From Limisphaerales bacterium (lineage in GTDB: Bacteria; Verrucomicrobiota; Verrucomicrobiia; Limisphaerales; UBA11358), in NCBI GenBank assembly GCA_003134375.1, contig PLAY01000093.1:1-33207 (forward strand): 33,207 nt of DNA. Reading direction: 5' to 3'. Below, piece by piece: positions 32,575 to 33,207 of this stretch (within the stretch, counting starts at the first letter, position 1; each line of letters begins with the position of its first letter). A program made the position numbers and the translations under genes. Below the pieces are notes generated by a model. That model was not told where the DNA came from. It was given only the letters and a program-made list of their open reading frames with translations, and made no database searches.

Positions 32575-33207
32575 ATGAGAATCTTCCTGCGTTTGTTTTT
32601 GGCCTGCGGCGTTTTGGGTTTTTGCTTCAACTCCCTCCAGGCTGCCCCCGCTGCCACCAATCAACCGTCCGGTTTCCACCTGATTGTTGAATTGCAGGAT
32701 GGCTCAAAAATCATCGGCAGAAATGGTGACGACACGCTGCAGTTCCGTTCGGATGTCTTGGGCGAGATGAAACTGCCGCTGGAACGCATCCGCTCTATTG
32801 CCTGCCAGCCCAAAACCAATTCGGTGCAATTGGCCACCGTGAACGGAGACAACCTGACCGCGCAATTTGTCACCAGGGTCGTCCGGGTGGAAACCGCGTT
32901 TGGCAACTTCAAGCTGCCGGTGAATTTGATCCGGCGCCTGACGGTTTCGCCAGTGGGAAAACCGGGCCAAAGGCGGGAGGGCTTGGTGGCGCTGTGGCCG
33001 GGGGAAGGGGATGCCAATGACGTTGCGGGCCCCAACAACCGTTCACCGGTGGGCGCGCTCAACTATACCAACGGCGAAGCAGGCCAAGCCTTCGTCTTCG
33101 ATGGCAGCACCAGTTACATTTCCGTTCCGGCCTCGCTGAGTTTGGACATTGGGACTGGAAGCGGTTTTACGATTGAATGCTGGGTGTCGGGTAAGGAAGC
33201 GGCATTG
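32575..33207 (+). CDS. Exported LamG-type (concanavalin-like) protein, cut by window end
   Basis: 211 codons are visible and the frame is still open at the last base, so the protein is 3'-truncated by the window. It begins MRIFLRLFLACGVLGFCFNSLQ, a signal peptide ending near AAPA. A first domain of about 100 residues (LIVELQDGSKIIGRNGDDTL, then VQLATVNGDNLTAQF, then FKLPVNLIRRLTVSP) reads as a beta-rich repeat. A LamG-like domain then starts at GLVALWPGEGDANDVAGPNN and reaches GQAFVFDGSTSYISVPASLS and GFTIECWV. Such large exported LamG proteins are abundant in Verrucomicrobiota. ATG at 32575 lies 65 bp after the peptidase stop; the ribosome site is not clear. Function unknown, binding of carbohydrate or surfaces is plausible. 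Confidence 0.85.
   Translation, partial: MRIFLRLFLACGVLGFCFNSLQAAPAATNQPSGFHLIVELQDGSKIIGRNGDDTLQFRSDVLGEMKLPLERIRSIACQPKTNSVQLATVNGDNLTAQFVTRVVRVETAFGNFKLPVNLIRRLTVSPVGKPGQRREGLVALWPGEGDANDVAGPNNRSPVGALNYTNGEAGQAFVFDGSTSYISVPASLSLDIGTGSGFTIECWVSGKEAAL

Overview
This 33 kb stretch looks like a chromosomal piece of a Verrucomicrobiota bacterium, most likely of the Limisphaerales/Pedosphaera type. That assignment is an inference from gene content and style: GC-rich DNA, a LamG-type secreted protein, a tail-fibre-like protein with a seven-repeat beta-propeller, FecR and CHASE2 proteins, carbohydrate and sugar-acid genes, and many short palindromic elements between genes. No rRNA, tRNA, CRISPR array, transposase, integrase or prophage was seen.

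Layout. (1) 0.4-3.3 kb: xylose isomerase overlapping a secreted GH43 xylosidase/arabinofuranosidase, a small pentose-release-and-use unit. (2) 3.6-6.9 kb: the conserved rpmH-rnpA-yidD-yidC-jag cluster (ribosomal protein, RNase P, membrane protein insertion); rpmH is only 45 codons long. (3) 7.0-15.1 kb: carbon and sugar-acid metabolism: a small lipoprotein, an MFS sugar-acid-type transporter, a reverse-strand larA-like / SDR / gnd gene group, an orphan hypothetical, and a KdgK-like sugar kinase. This part is dense in composite palindromes. (4) 15.2-20.6 kb: a nicotinamide redox block, an NfnAB-type bifurcating transhydrogenase directly followed by the proton-pumping transhydrogenase PntAA-PntAB-PntB. 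A diverged copy of the first 91 bp of pntAA sits just in front of nfnA. (5) 20.7-24.4 kb, reverse strand: coaD-yceD-rpmF-plsX-fabH-PilZ, the usual coenzyme A / ribosomal protein L32 / fatty-acid initiation cluster. (6) 24.4-31.3 kb, reverse strand: CHASE2 class III cyclase, FecR-domain protein, O-antigen-ligase-like protein with TPRs, and the propeller protein; these are envelope or sensing functions. (7) 31.4-33.2 kb: an M29 aminopeptidase and a LamG-type secreted protein cut by the window end.

The strongest unexplained signal is the family of composite inverted-repeat elements at about 8.90, 11.26, 12.80, 13.61 and 13.89 kb, with simpler relatives at 4.21, 6.92, 8.87, 12.92 and 13.46 kb. 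Each large element has outer inverted ends. In four of them the two opposed halves carry inner hairpins in which stem bases change in compensating pairs, which suggests selection or copying that preserves structure. One of the simpler relatives lies inside the 5' end of yidD. Start codons, domain limits and catalytic residues given below were read by eye from the sequence; family names come from recognised motifs, not from database searches.
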